64,000 nt of DNA, from NCBI GenBank assembly GCA_045106935.1, contig JBGCFN010000005.1, positions 1 through 64,000 of the forward strand. The letters are read 5' to 3'. Source of the DNA: UBA1858 sp045106935. GTDB lineage: Bacteria > Pseudomonadota > Gammaproteobacteria > UBA4575. A program made the translations under genes and the position numbers. This document shows, one piece after another, positions 16,885-24,951 of the stretch. The notes beneath the pieces were generated by a model. That model saw nothing but the letters and a program-made list of their open reading frames with translations. It was not told the DNA's origin and made no database searches. Each line of letters opens with the position of its first letter. Within the stretch, counting starts at the first letter, position 1.

Positions 16885-19231
16885 GTTGTTCTCCTTGAAT
16901 TGATGAGTGTTTCAATGACTTTTTATCAACGACTAGTAACAATGCGGGTAGTAATAATAAATCTAATATGAGTGCAGCAACTACCGCCGTTGCTGTCAGA
17001 AAGCCAGTTTCTTGATTGACCTTAAATGAAGACATGATAAGTATTCCAAATCCAGCCGCAAGGACAACAGTATTGATAGTAACGGCTTTACCTACAGTGT
17101 TGAATGAATATCGAATGGAGTCTTCTGCGCTCAATCCTTTTTCTCTACGTCCACGCAGGTACTTGGTGAGTAGGTGAACAGTATCATCAACTACAATGCC
17201 AAGAGAGGTGGCAGTGACAGTTGCGGCAGCCATTCCAATAATCCCTACGGTTAATGCCCAGATACCAAAAGTAACAAGGACAGGAATAGCATTAGGAATA
17301 ATACTCAGCACGCCTAATTTGAAGCTACGTAATGAGATGATTAATATAATTGCAATCATAATGACAGCAATCATATTGCCTCTGAGCATGCTTTCTATAT
17401 TTCGTTTGGCAATGTAAGAAAACATCTGTGTCGCTCCGGTCGGGTACGTCCACATATATTCTGGTGCATTTTGAACTAACCAATTTCTTGAAGAAGAAAG
17501 AAATTCGCGTGTTTGTATTGTGTCGACATCGCCTAATGATGCAGTAATGCGCGAAGCGGACTTGTCAATATTAATTCGGTCATTTAAATCTAATCCATAA
17601 GGTAGTGATAGTTCATATAATAATAAATATTGAGCAGATAACTCTATATCTTCAGGTAAGCGATAATAGCTTTCATTATCACCATGCATGTTTTTATTAA
17701 GCCGCTTATATATATCAGTAATAGAATAGACATGTTTTACATGGGGCTGTTGACGCATCCAGATGGCAAACTCGTCTAAAGTTTTTAGGTATTCAGGATC
17801 ACTTATACCGCCCGCTTCTTTGGCAGGGATAGAAAACTCGATAGGATAAAATGCACCAAGGTGTTTAACAGCAAAATCTGTATCTGTACGAAACTTGATT
17901 GACTCGTCAAAGTATTTTGTCCAGACATCATTGAGTTGATTGGTGAATGCGATTGCAGATAAGCCTAATGCGATTGAGCCAGTGACGATCAGTATTTTTA
18001 AAGGGCGAGCAATAACAAAATTTGCAAGTTTGGAAAATACGCTGCTATTTGTTGAGTGCTCAGATGCTGGCTTCACTTTCATTGGTAATAGGCTGATCAG
18101 TGCGGGCAATAAAAACAATGAAAGTGCCCATGCTCCTGCAATACCTGCCGCTGTCATATTGCCTAGATGATGAAATGGTGGAGAATCTGAAAAGTTTAAT
18201 GCTAAAAAGCCTACGATGGTCGTGATGCTGGTGATCGTAACCGCAAGAAAGTTGATGCGGATTGCTTCAACCAAGGCTTTGCTTTTTTCTATACCCGTAC
18301 TCATTAAGTCGCGCATAGATATGAGTATGTGAATACTATCTGCTATTGCCAGTGTTAATACGATAGTAGGTGCAGTTAATGAAATAGGGGTTAACTGTAC
18401 AGACATTATTCCTCCCGCACCAAGAGCAACCATAGTCGATAATATGATCACGGTTAGTGTAGCAATGGTTGCGCTGAACGATCGTAGTGAGAGGAATGTG
18501 ACTATTAATAAAACGCCATACATGATGGGCGTTAGAGTTTTCATGTCTTTGATGCCAGACTCTGCAAATGAGTTGTTTAGCATTGATACACCGCTCAATG
18601 CGATTGTCAGGTCGGGGTAGTCTTGTTCGATGCCCATGACAATTTTGCGCGCATGAGCGGCAGCCGTGGGTACCTCAAGCAAATCTTTTTCAGGGTACTG
18701 AAGGATGACATTAACTGCAGTGGTATCAGCGTCCTCAGAAATGAGGAAATTACTAATTAAAGGTTCGGCAAGTGCAATGTCAATTTTTTTACCTAAATCT
18801 TGTTGAGAGAGCTGATTGCCATCTTTTATTAAATCTTCAACCGTTAAATCATCTTCATTTGCCCAGGTATATTGAAAGTTTGGCACAGAATCAACGCGGA
18901 TGGCGTATGGAATTTGCCAGGCTTCTTGAGTGATCCGTTCAGCAACTTCAGATAATTTCCCGTCAAATCGTTTTCCATCCTCTTCTTGAATAACAAATAG
19001 AAAATTATCATTTTTAGTGTATGTTTTTTGAAAGTCTTCAAAGGCCACTAAATCGGGATTGTCTCCAGAAAAAAATGTGCGGTAGTTGGTAGCAAATTCT
19101 AAATTTTTAGCGTGGCTGAAGATGAAGCCAACGATAATCAAGCTAATAAATATTGTCAGTAATCTATGTCTAATTACCCACTCACTCCATGTGGTGGCAA
19201 GGCTGTCAATTGCGCGTGTAAATTTATCCAC
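16874..19231 (-). CDS. RND superfamily exporter (MMPL/COG1033 type)
   Basis: This 785-residue inner-membrane transporter has the duplicated RND plan. There is one helix near residue 20, a large periplasmic loop, a bundle of five helices (about 225-400), then the second half with a helix near 412, another loop, and a final bundle (about 635-770). The segment TLAIADSIHILISMRD and its second-half counterpart TSLGIVVDDTVHLLTKY carry the intramembrane Asp residues used for proton relay. COG1033 exporters such as HpnN and MmpL move lipids. With the LolA-like and barrel proteins it could form an envelope-spanning lipid route. The substrate is not evident. Confidence 0.88.
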   Translation of the reverse strand: MDKFTRAIDSLATTWSEWVIRHRLLTIFISLIIVGFIFSHAKNLEFATNYRTFFSGDNPDLVAFEDFQKTYTKNDNFLFVIQEEDGKRFDGKLSEVAERITQEAWQIPYAIRVDSVPNFQYTWANEDDLTVEDLIKDGNQLSQQDLGKKIDIALAEPLISNFLISEDADTTAVNVILQYPEKDLLEVPTAAAHARKIVMGIEQDYPDLTIALSGVSMLNNSFAESGIKDMKTLTPIMYGVLLIVTFLSLRSFSATIATLTVIILSTMVALGAGGIMSVQLTPISLTAPTIVLTLAIADSIHILISMRDLMSTGIEKSKALVEAIRINFLAVTITSITTIVGFLALNFSDSPPFHHLGNMTAAGIAGAWALSLFLLPALISLLPMKVKPASEHSTNSSVFSKLANFVIARPLKILIVTGSIALGLSAIAFTNQLNDVWTKYFDESIKFRTDTDFAVKHLGAFYPIEFSIPAKEAGGISDPEYLKTLDEFAIWMRQQPHVKHVYSITDIYKRLNKNMHGDNESYYRLPEDIELSAQYLLLYELSLPYGLDLNDRINIDKSASRITASLGDVDTIQTREFLSSSRNWLVQNAPEYMWTYPTGATQMFSYIAKRNIESMLRGNMIAVIMIAIILIISLRSFKLGVLSIIPNAIPVLVTFGIWALTVGIIGMAAATVTATSLGIVVDDTVHLLTKYLRGRREKGLSAEDSIRYSFNTVGKAVTINTVVLAAGFGILIMSSFKVNQETGFLTATAVVAALILDLLLLPALLLVVDKKSLKHSSIQGEQHAK

Positions 19232-19252
19232 GTGTGCTCCGTTTAGTGATAT

Positions 19253-19795
19253 TTATATGAATTTTTTGAAAGCATCATCAACAGGCACATGGGTGATGTG
19301 GTTGCTGTAATTACTTAAAACTTTCTGTGACAAACACAGGATGACTTCCAATACATTCTGCTTTGTATAACCTGCGTTATGGAACTCATGTATGGTTAAT
19401 TCATCTACATGGCCACGATTTTGCACCACCGATATTGTAAACTTTCTAAGTGTTTCTAGTTTTGGATCTGAGAGTGCTTTTTTATTTCGTACTGCAGTGA
19501 TTATGTCATTATCAACATTACCAACGGTGGCCAACATTACATGGGCTGGAATACAGTAGTGGCAATCATTTTCTGTATTGATTGTCATCCATACTATATG
19601 TTGTTCGGTAGATGAAAAACTTGTTTGAGAAAATAGCTCATGTAGCATCATGTATGCTTCTAATGCGGCCGGTGCTTCTGCAATCACGGCATGAAAGTTT
19701 GGAATCATGCCAAAATTATCTTGTGCTTTTTTAAGTAATGGCTTTGAAGCGGCTGGCGCAGAATCGATTGTGTGAATTGAATATAAATCAGTCAT
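19253..19795 (-). CDS. Carboxymuconolactone decarboxylase / AhpD-like protein
   Basis: This 180-residue all-helical protein has the AhpD-type active-site motif ENDCHYCIPAH, with the redox pair CxxC and a His three residues on. Peroxidase-related AhpD proteins use this to reduce peroxides or other partners. It lies between tetR (33 bases upstream) and the RND gene (21 bases downstream) on the same strand, so it is probably controlled by the same operator. A detoxifying role against a reactive compound sensed by the TetR protein is plausible but inferred. Confidence 0.85.
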   Translation of the reverse strand: MTDLYSIHTIDSAPAASKPLLKKAQDNFGMIPNFHAVIAEAPAALEAYMMLHELFSQTSFSSTEQHIVWMTINTENDCHYCIPAHVMLATVGNVDNDIITAVRNKKALSDPKLETLRKFTISVVQNRGHVDELTIHEFHNAGYTKQNVLEVILCLSQKVLSNYSNHITHVPVDDAFKKFI

Positions 19796-19828
19796 GATAT
19801 TACCTCTTTATTAGTTGCTTTGTTTAAA

Positions 19829-20440
19829 CTAATTATTAAGTTTAAGTTTTTGTAAATATTGAAGTAGACCGTGGGTGTATTCTGTAAAGCTCTCGGGGTT
19901 TTGTGCATTTTTAGCAATGCCTATAGCTCCTTGTGTGACAGCCATAATTAATGTTGAAATTTCATCTGCATCGACATCTTTGCTCATTTTCCCGCTTTGT
20001 TGGCTTTCCTTTAGAGCAATGGAGAGCTGCTCTCTCCATTGCGTATAAATATTCTCAATTCTGGTTCTAAATCCTTCGTCTATGGGTGACATTTCTTGGG
20101 CTAAATTGTTAATCGGACATCCATGTTTTACAGATTCACAATCCAAATAATTTTCAGGATTGATGTACATCTCAATGATTGACTGGAGTGGGTTATCGCT
20201 ACTTAGTATGGGATACCACATCTCATGTTTCATTTTGATCAGCGTTTCATCTAGTACCGCATAGCCCAATGCTTGTTTTGTAGAAAAATGATGGTAGAAG
20301 CAGCCTTTAGAAATATTTGCTTTTTTGATGATTTCTCCGATTGAAGATGATTGAAATCCACATCTCAATATCTCTTGTGTCGCAATATCTAAGATATTGT
20401 TTCGAGTTGAGATTGCTTGTGTTTCTCTTTCTGTAACCAT
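19829..20440 (-). CDS. TetR/AcrR family transcriptional repressor
   Basis: The N-terminal helix-turn-helix reads SSIGEIIKKANISKGCFYHHFSTKQ, split by a short turn, which is the standard TetR DNA-binding unit. The C-terminal ligand domain has CESVKHGCPINNL, a pattern of redox-type TetR proteins with a conserved Cys pair. The frame could open at 20479, but that would place the palindromic operator (20453-20472) inside the gene. I therefore choose the ATG at 20440 (MVTERETQA), giving 203 residues. It probably represses its own operon through that operator. Confidence 0.9.
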   Translation of the reverse strand: MVTERETQAISTRNNILDIATQEILRCGFQSSSIGEIIKKANISKGCFYHHFSTKQALGYAVLDETLIKMKHEMWYPILSSDNPLQSIIEMYINPENYLDCESVKHGCPINNLAQEMSPIDEGFRTRIENIYTQWREQLSIALKESQQSGKMSKDVDADEISTLIMAVTQGAIGIAKNAQNPESFTEYTHGLLQYLQKLKLNN

Positions 20441-20452
20441 TTTATCAATATA

Positions 20453-20472
20453 CAAACCAACTGGTCGGTTTG
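20453..20472. promoter_or_regulatory. Palindromic operator for the TetR repressor
   Basis: CAAACC-AACTGGTC-GGTTTG is an inverted repeat with perfect 6-bp arms; its inner part is also nearly symmetric (ACCAACTGGTCGGT). It begins 13 bases upstream of the preferred tetR start. TetR proteins commonly bind such ACC...GGT palindromes next to their own genes. Binding and autoregulation are inferred. Confidence 0.65.
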
Positions 20473-20806
20473 TCAACATGTATCATGATTTATCTAGGTC
20501 AATGTTGGCATTGTAAAAATATAATGAAGAGATGACGTAATTATGAAAAGTGATTGATTTTTAGATAGATATAGATTGATCGATTAAGGATGAATTGATT
20601 AAAAAGATATGTGAGAGCCAGATCACAAAATTTGACGCTTTACAGAAAGTTTAGACCAATTAGGTAAGCATTGTTTGTCGTTTATCGGATCACTTACTCA
20701 ATAACCTTAGCGTAAGTATTAATGTGTCATCCAAGCTGCGCGGCATTTGATTGTCGACAATTATTATATGGAAATTAAATGATTACAATTAAGGACTTAG
20801 GCTGGT
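20473..20806. other. Divergent intergenic region tetR / chemosensory operon
   Basis: About 330 bases without a gene separate the TetR operator from the first chemosensory gene. A TTGACG -35-like hexamer lies at 20632-20637, but no good -10 follows at the right spacing. TGTGA and TCACA half-sites at 20610 and 20623 are eight apart instead of the six expected for a CRP/Vfr site. I see no small open frame of coding character. Confidence 0.4.
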
Positions 20807-21655
20807 ATGCAGAATAAGACATTCCTAATTGGTGCTTATGGCATTGATACAAAAGATATACTTGTACTTGAACGAATATTTAAGATCACGCATGGACGAA
20901 CACGATCTTATCAAGTTCAAGATGATGAGTCTCGTGCGAATATAGATATCGCAATGGTAAATGTTTCCAATAAAGAGGCGATTAAACAATGGGGGACTGA
21001 GAATTTAGATTCCAATGGTCAGCCTTCATGCCCTACTTTGTTGGTTGGAAAAGTTAAACCAAAAAATGACCGTTTTAAGTTTACGCCATTACCATTTTTT
21101 GCCACACGTGTTTTGAAATCACTAGATGAGATTACAGTAGAAGATCTGAAATATACCCCTGAAATCAAGATCGATGATAGTGCTGGTAAAGAATTGGAAT
21201 CACAGAATAGTGAAGAAGCAAATGCAACAGGCATTATTCAAAAACAAGTCATTTCTAAGACTGGTAATGACACAGTTAAAAACAATGAATCGAAAAGAGC
21301 AGTATTAGTTGTTGATGATAGTTTGCCAGTAAGGCAAGCATTAGAGATGAAATTGACGCTAATGGATTATCAGGTAGAACTTGCGACTAATGGACAGCAG
21401 GCAATGGACTTGATTGATGAAAAGTATTACGACTCAATTTTTTTAGATGTAGTCATGCCTGGTGTTGATGGCTATGAAGTATGTAAGAAGGTTAAGCGTA
21501 ATAAAAAAACGAAAAATATCCCTGTGATTATGCTGACGAGTAAATCATCACCATTTGACAAAGTTAAAGGCAAGCTGGCCGGTTGTGATTCATATCTTAC
21601 TAAGCCAGTGGAGCATGAAGAGTTTCAAAAAGTTGTATCTGGATATCTTGGGTAA
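20807..21655 (+). CDS. PilG-type response regulator with extra N-terminal domain
   Basis: This 282-residue protein has a C-terminal receiver domain (about residues 165-282) with VLVVDDS, phosphoacceptor Asp214 in FLDVVMPG, and KPV. The first 120 residues form a separate domain I do not recognise (LIGAYGIDTKDILVLERIFKIT split by its turn), joined by a polar linker. Pseudomonas PilG is only about 135 residues and lacks this extension. By position, ahead of PilH-, PilI-, PilJ- and ChpA-like genes, it should be the PilG equivalent that drives type IV pilus extension. The N-terminal domain may tether or localise it. Confidence 0.8.
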   Translation: MQNKTFLIGAYGIDTKDILVLERIFKITHGRTRSYQVQDDESRANIDIAMVNVSNKEAIKQWGTENLDSNGQPSCPTLLVGKVKPKNDRFKFTPLPFFATRVLKSLDEITVEDLKYTPEIKIDDSAGKELESQNSEEANATGIIQKQVISKTGNDTVKNNESKRAVLVVDDSLPVRQALEMKLTLMDYQVELATNGQQAMDLIDEKYYDSIFLDVVMPGVDGYEVCKKVKRNKKTKNIPVIMLTSKSSPFDKVKGKLAGCDSYLTKPVEHEEFQKVVSGYLG

Positions 21656-21689
21656 TATGAGAAAGTTCGATTGTTTAGGAGAATAGCTT

Positions 21690-22052
21690 GTGACAAATAA
21701 GATCTTAGTTGTTGATGATTCGCCAACAGATTTGCAAAACATCAAATCGATTGTGAGTAATGCTGGACATACTGTTATTACTGCATCATCTGGAAAAGAA
21801 GCAGTTATGAAAGCAAAAGAGATGCATCCCGACATGATTTTCATGGATGTAATCATGGACAATACTGATGGGTTTGAAGCATGTCGCGAAATCATATCTG
21901 ATCGTGATACAAAAAATATTCCTGTCGTATTTGTAAGTTCGAAATGTCAAAAAGCTGATCGTGTATGGGCGGAGCTACAAGGAGGTAAAGCGTTAGTTGG
22001 TAAGCCTTATACTGAAGATGAAATCGTCAGCCAGATTAATCAGTTTAGTTAG
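21690..22052 (+). CDS. pilH: PilH-type single-domain response regulator
   Basis: This 120-residue stand-alone receiver has acidic pair VVDDS, phosphoacceptor Asp53 in MIFMDVIMD, and Lys in GKPYTEDEI. In Pil-Chp systems PilH controls pilus retraction or acts as a phosphate sink. The start is GTG at 21690, with AGGAG at 21678-21682 (spacing seven). It is followed after 11 bases by the CheW-like gene. Confidence 0.86.
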   Translation: MTNKILVVDDSPTDLQNIKSIVSNAGHTVITASSGKEAVMKAKEMHPDMIFMDVIMDNTDGFEACREIISDRDTKNIPVVFVSSKCQKADRVWAELQGGKALVGKPYTEDEIVSQINQFS

Positions 22053-22063
22053 AAGACGCTGTT

Positions 22064-22606
22064 ATGGAGAATGCCGATCTTTCAAAAAATGCTTTCCTAT
22101 CAATGGGGAAGAAGACGTTAGACGAATCTTTAGTTATTCCATTGGATGGTTATGATGAAGATCTAGATGCTGAGCGAGGCAAGAAACGATTTTATGGGTT
22201 TAAATTACATAACATTCAACTGTTACTAGAATCGGATATACGTAGTGAGGTGATCAATGACGCAGTCATTACGCCGTTACCTTTTATGCCTTCATTTATT
22301 ACAGGTTTATGCAATGTCAGAGGAAATTTAGTACCTGTATATGATATGCATGAAAAATATAATTTAGAAAAGCCTGCCTCAGATTTAACTGATAAAAAAA
22401 TATTGGTATTGGATGAAAATGAACATATGGCAGGTATAGAAATACATGACATGGTGGTTCCGCTTGAATTTGATGAGCAGGATATTCAGAGGGAAACTTT
22501 CTCTGATAATGACCAGTTGAATCAATGTATTTCATATAGTTACCAATTAAATGGAAGTGCTTGGTTCGGTTTAGACTATAAAAAGCTATTTAATATAGAT
22601 GATTAG
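22064..22606 (+). CDS. pilI: PilI-type CheW adaptor
   Basis: This 180-residue CheW-domain protein has the hallmarks PLPFMPSFITGLCNVRGNLVPV, split by the family turn, and a following LVLDENEHMAGIEIHDM-like beta region. Such adaptors couple the MCP to the CheA kinase. Its place between the receivers and the MCP matches pilI. Sequence outside the core is divergent, which is usual for PilI. Confidence 0.85.
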   Translation: MENADLSKNAFLSMGKKTLDESLVIPLDGYDEDLDAERGKKRFYGFKLHNIQLLLESDIRSEVINDAVITPLPFMPSFITGLCNVRGNLVPVYDMHEKYNLEKPASDLTDKKILVLDENEHMAGIEIHDMVVPLEFDEQDIQRETFSDNDQLNQCISYSYQLNGSAWFGLDYKKLFNIDD

Positions 22607-22649
22607 CGCGCCGAAAATTAATTAAGGATATTTAAAGAGGTAGTTGAGT

Positions 22650-24902
22650 ATGATTAATTTTGCGTTACTGGATAACTTGAAAATTAAAGGTAAGCTAGTG
22701 GCATTGTTTACAGCAGTGCTTGTTGGTTTCGTTGTCTTGGGTGTTACTTATTGGTTGGAAGTGAAAGCAAATAATACTGCGGCCAGCCGATCAAGTGCGT
22801 TTATTCAATATGAGTCATTGTCTAACCAGGCACAGAAAAACTATCTTAAAATGAGAAAGTATGAGACTGATTTTGCGTTAAATATTTCAGGTGATTCGGG
22901 TCAAACATATAATGACGCACCGTTGGAACGTCATAAGCAACACACCCTTGAGCTAGAAGGTATTATGGTGAAATTGACGTCTGCTGCAGAGCAAGTCGAT
23001 GTGTTTTCTCAGGATGTTGCTTCCAGTGCAGAAGTTGCTGATACAGATGATTACGTTCGCAACTTGGTAGCACAAGCTGCCGATGTAACTGCCAATTATA
23101 AAGATTCATTTGCGGATATTGCTAAATTCCAAAGACTAGTAGGTTTTACCGAGAATGATGGTCTAAGAAATATTGCAAATAAAAAATATGATCAATTAGA
23201 TAAGAGTGTTGCTAGAACAGCTGATGCAACATTAGCCGCATATATGCAGCTGATGCGCGAGAGCCAAGGAAGAATTATTCGTTCAACCGATTTGACTGCT
23301 TCTCATGAAGCTCTTAAAGAGGCTAGTAATAATTTTAAAAACTATTTAAAGATCTCTGATACTAGTTCGGATGAGCGAATCAGCATGAATACTTATGTTG
23401 ATCAATACGTCTCAAGTATTAATTCAATTGTATCTAACAAGCGTAGAGCAAATCAATACACGGAACTGTATGACTTTATGTTAGGGCCAATTTTTGACGA
23501 AATGGGGCAGTCTGCTCAGAATCGTATAGATCAAAATTCAGTGGCTCTGGCTAAACAGACAAATAGATTGAAAACAGTGTTTATTTCAACAATTGTCATT
23601 GTTGCCGCTTTACTGTCAGCAATTTTATTTATGTTTGGTAGAAGTATTGCTAAGCCCATTCAATCTTTACAGTCGACTATCCATCAAGTTAACCAAGGTC
23701 GACTAGACGCACGAAGCAAAATGTCTCGTGAAGATGAGCTTGGAGAGCTTTCTGATGCATTTGATACTTTGTTAGATGAAAAGGTCGCACAGCTATCTGG
23801 TGCGGAGAAAGAGAACGACCAATTGAATGAATCGATTGTAGAGCTTCTAAAATCTGTTGCGCAATTAAGTAAAAAAGATTTTACGGTACGTGTCCCAGTT
23901 GCTGAGGATGTCACAGGAGCTGTTGGTGACTCATTGAATTTATTAGCTAAAGAGACAGGTGATGCACTTAATGAAGTTCGTACAATTTCAATGAAAGTAG
24001 CCAAAGTATCTATGCAGGTTAAAGACCAAACCAAAATGGTGATGGGTGAGACGCGTAAAGAAAGAAAACAAGCGGAAAGTGCAATGAGTGAAATTCGTGT
24101 AGCAACGACTGCTATGCAAAAAATATCAAGCGACGCACAGCAAGCTAATAAACAGGCTGATGCTGCATTTGGTAATACACAAGTGGCACTGGATACAGTA
24201 AATGAATCTGTTCAAGGCATTAATAGTATACGTGACACTATTAGTGAGACAGAAAAACGAATTAAACGTTTAGGTGAACGATCTCAGGAAATTACTGGCA
24301 TTGTGAACTTGATTAACAGTATTTCTGAGCGTACTCACATACTTGCATTGAATGCGAGTATGCATGCTGCATCTGCGGGTGAGGCTGGACGTGGCTTTGC
24401 TGTCGTTGCTGATGAAGTCCAGCGACTTGCAGAGAATGCTCGTGAAGCCACCAAGGAAATTGGAACTTTAGTTAATAATATTCAGGTTGAAACAGGTGAT
24501 ACGGTTGTTGCTATGAATGATGTGATCACTCAAGTGGCTAAGGGAACTGAGTTGGCAGGTAAGGCAGAGAATGCAATGTTAATGACTCAGGCATCGACAA
24601 AAGAACTAGTGGATGCGGTTGATTTAATTGCTCATAGCTCTAAGTCTCAAGCTAAAGCTACCAACGGTCTATTGGATCAAGCGAACGAGATTGTGGAAAG
24701 TACAAGACAGACCGATAGACATATGAAGCAACAGTCAGTTAATACTGAATTGCTTGGTCGTTACTCGAAAGGGTTAGTAGAGACGGTTAGTGAGTTTAGA
24801 CTTTCATCTGAATATCAACAAGAATCTTCTGTGATTGAAACCACTTCAGTCGATGAACTTGATGAAGAGTTAGATGTGGATCTCATGGTAAGTAATCAAT
24901 AG
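22650..24902 (+). CDS. pilJ: PilJ-type methyl-accepting chemotaxis protein
   Basis: This chemoreceptor has one N-terminal helix (about residues 15-35), a periplasmic domain of about 270 residues, a second helix near 310-330, HAMP-type linkers, and a cytoplasmic coiled coil with the signalling hairpin NASMHAASAGEAGRGFAVVA split around its Gly. It senses surface contact or pilin through the periplasmic domain in Pseudomonas PilJ. A TTG at 22644 could open the frame, but ATG 22650 has the better spacing to AGAGG at 22636-22640. The C-terminus lacks an obvious methyltransferase docking pentapeptide. Confidence 0.88.
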   Translation: MINFALLDNLKIKGKLVALFTAVLVGFVVLGVTYWLEVKANNTAASRSSAFIQYESLSNQAQKNYLKMRKYETDFALNISGDSGQTYNDAPLERHKQHTLELEGIMVKLTSAAEQVDVFSQDVASSAEVADTDDYVRNLVAQAADVTANYKDSFADIAKFQRLVGFTENDGLRNIANKKYDQLDKSVARTADATLAAYMQLMRESQGRIIRSTDLTASHEALKEASNNFKNYLKISDTSSDERISMNTYVDQYVSSINSIVSNKRRANQYTELYDFMLGPIFDEMGQSAQNRIDQNSVALAKQTNRLKTVFISTIVIVAALLSAILFMFGRSIAKPIQSLQSTIHQVNQGRLDARSKMSREDELGELSDAFDTLLDEKVAQLSGAEKENDQLNESIVELLKSVAQLSKKDFTVRVPVAEDVTGAVGDSLNLLAKETGDALNEVRTISMKVAKVSMQVKDQTKMVMGETRKERKQAESAMSEIRVATTAMQKISSDAQQANKQADAAFGNTQVALDTVNESVQGINSIRDTISETEKRIKRLGERSQEITGIVNLINSISERTHILALNASMHAASAGEAGRGFAVVADEVQRLAENAREATKEIGTLVNNIQVETGDTVVAMNDVITQVAKGTELAGKAENAMLMTQASTKELVDAVDLIAHSSKSQAKATNGLLDQANEIVESTRQTDRHMKQQSVNTELLGRYSKGLVETVSEFRLSSEYQQESSVIETTSVDELDEELDVDLMVSNQ

Positions 24903-24951
24903 CTCTAAAAGTATTGCATACATTTAAATTGAACCAAGGAAGACCATTTAA

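Noticed and set aside
20610..20627. CRP/Vfr-like site TGTGA...TCACA upstream of the chemosensory operon
   Set aside because: The half-sites are eight bases apart; the consensus spacing is six, so binding is doubtful.
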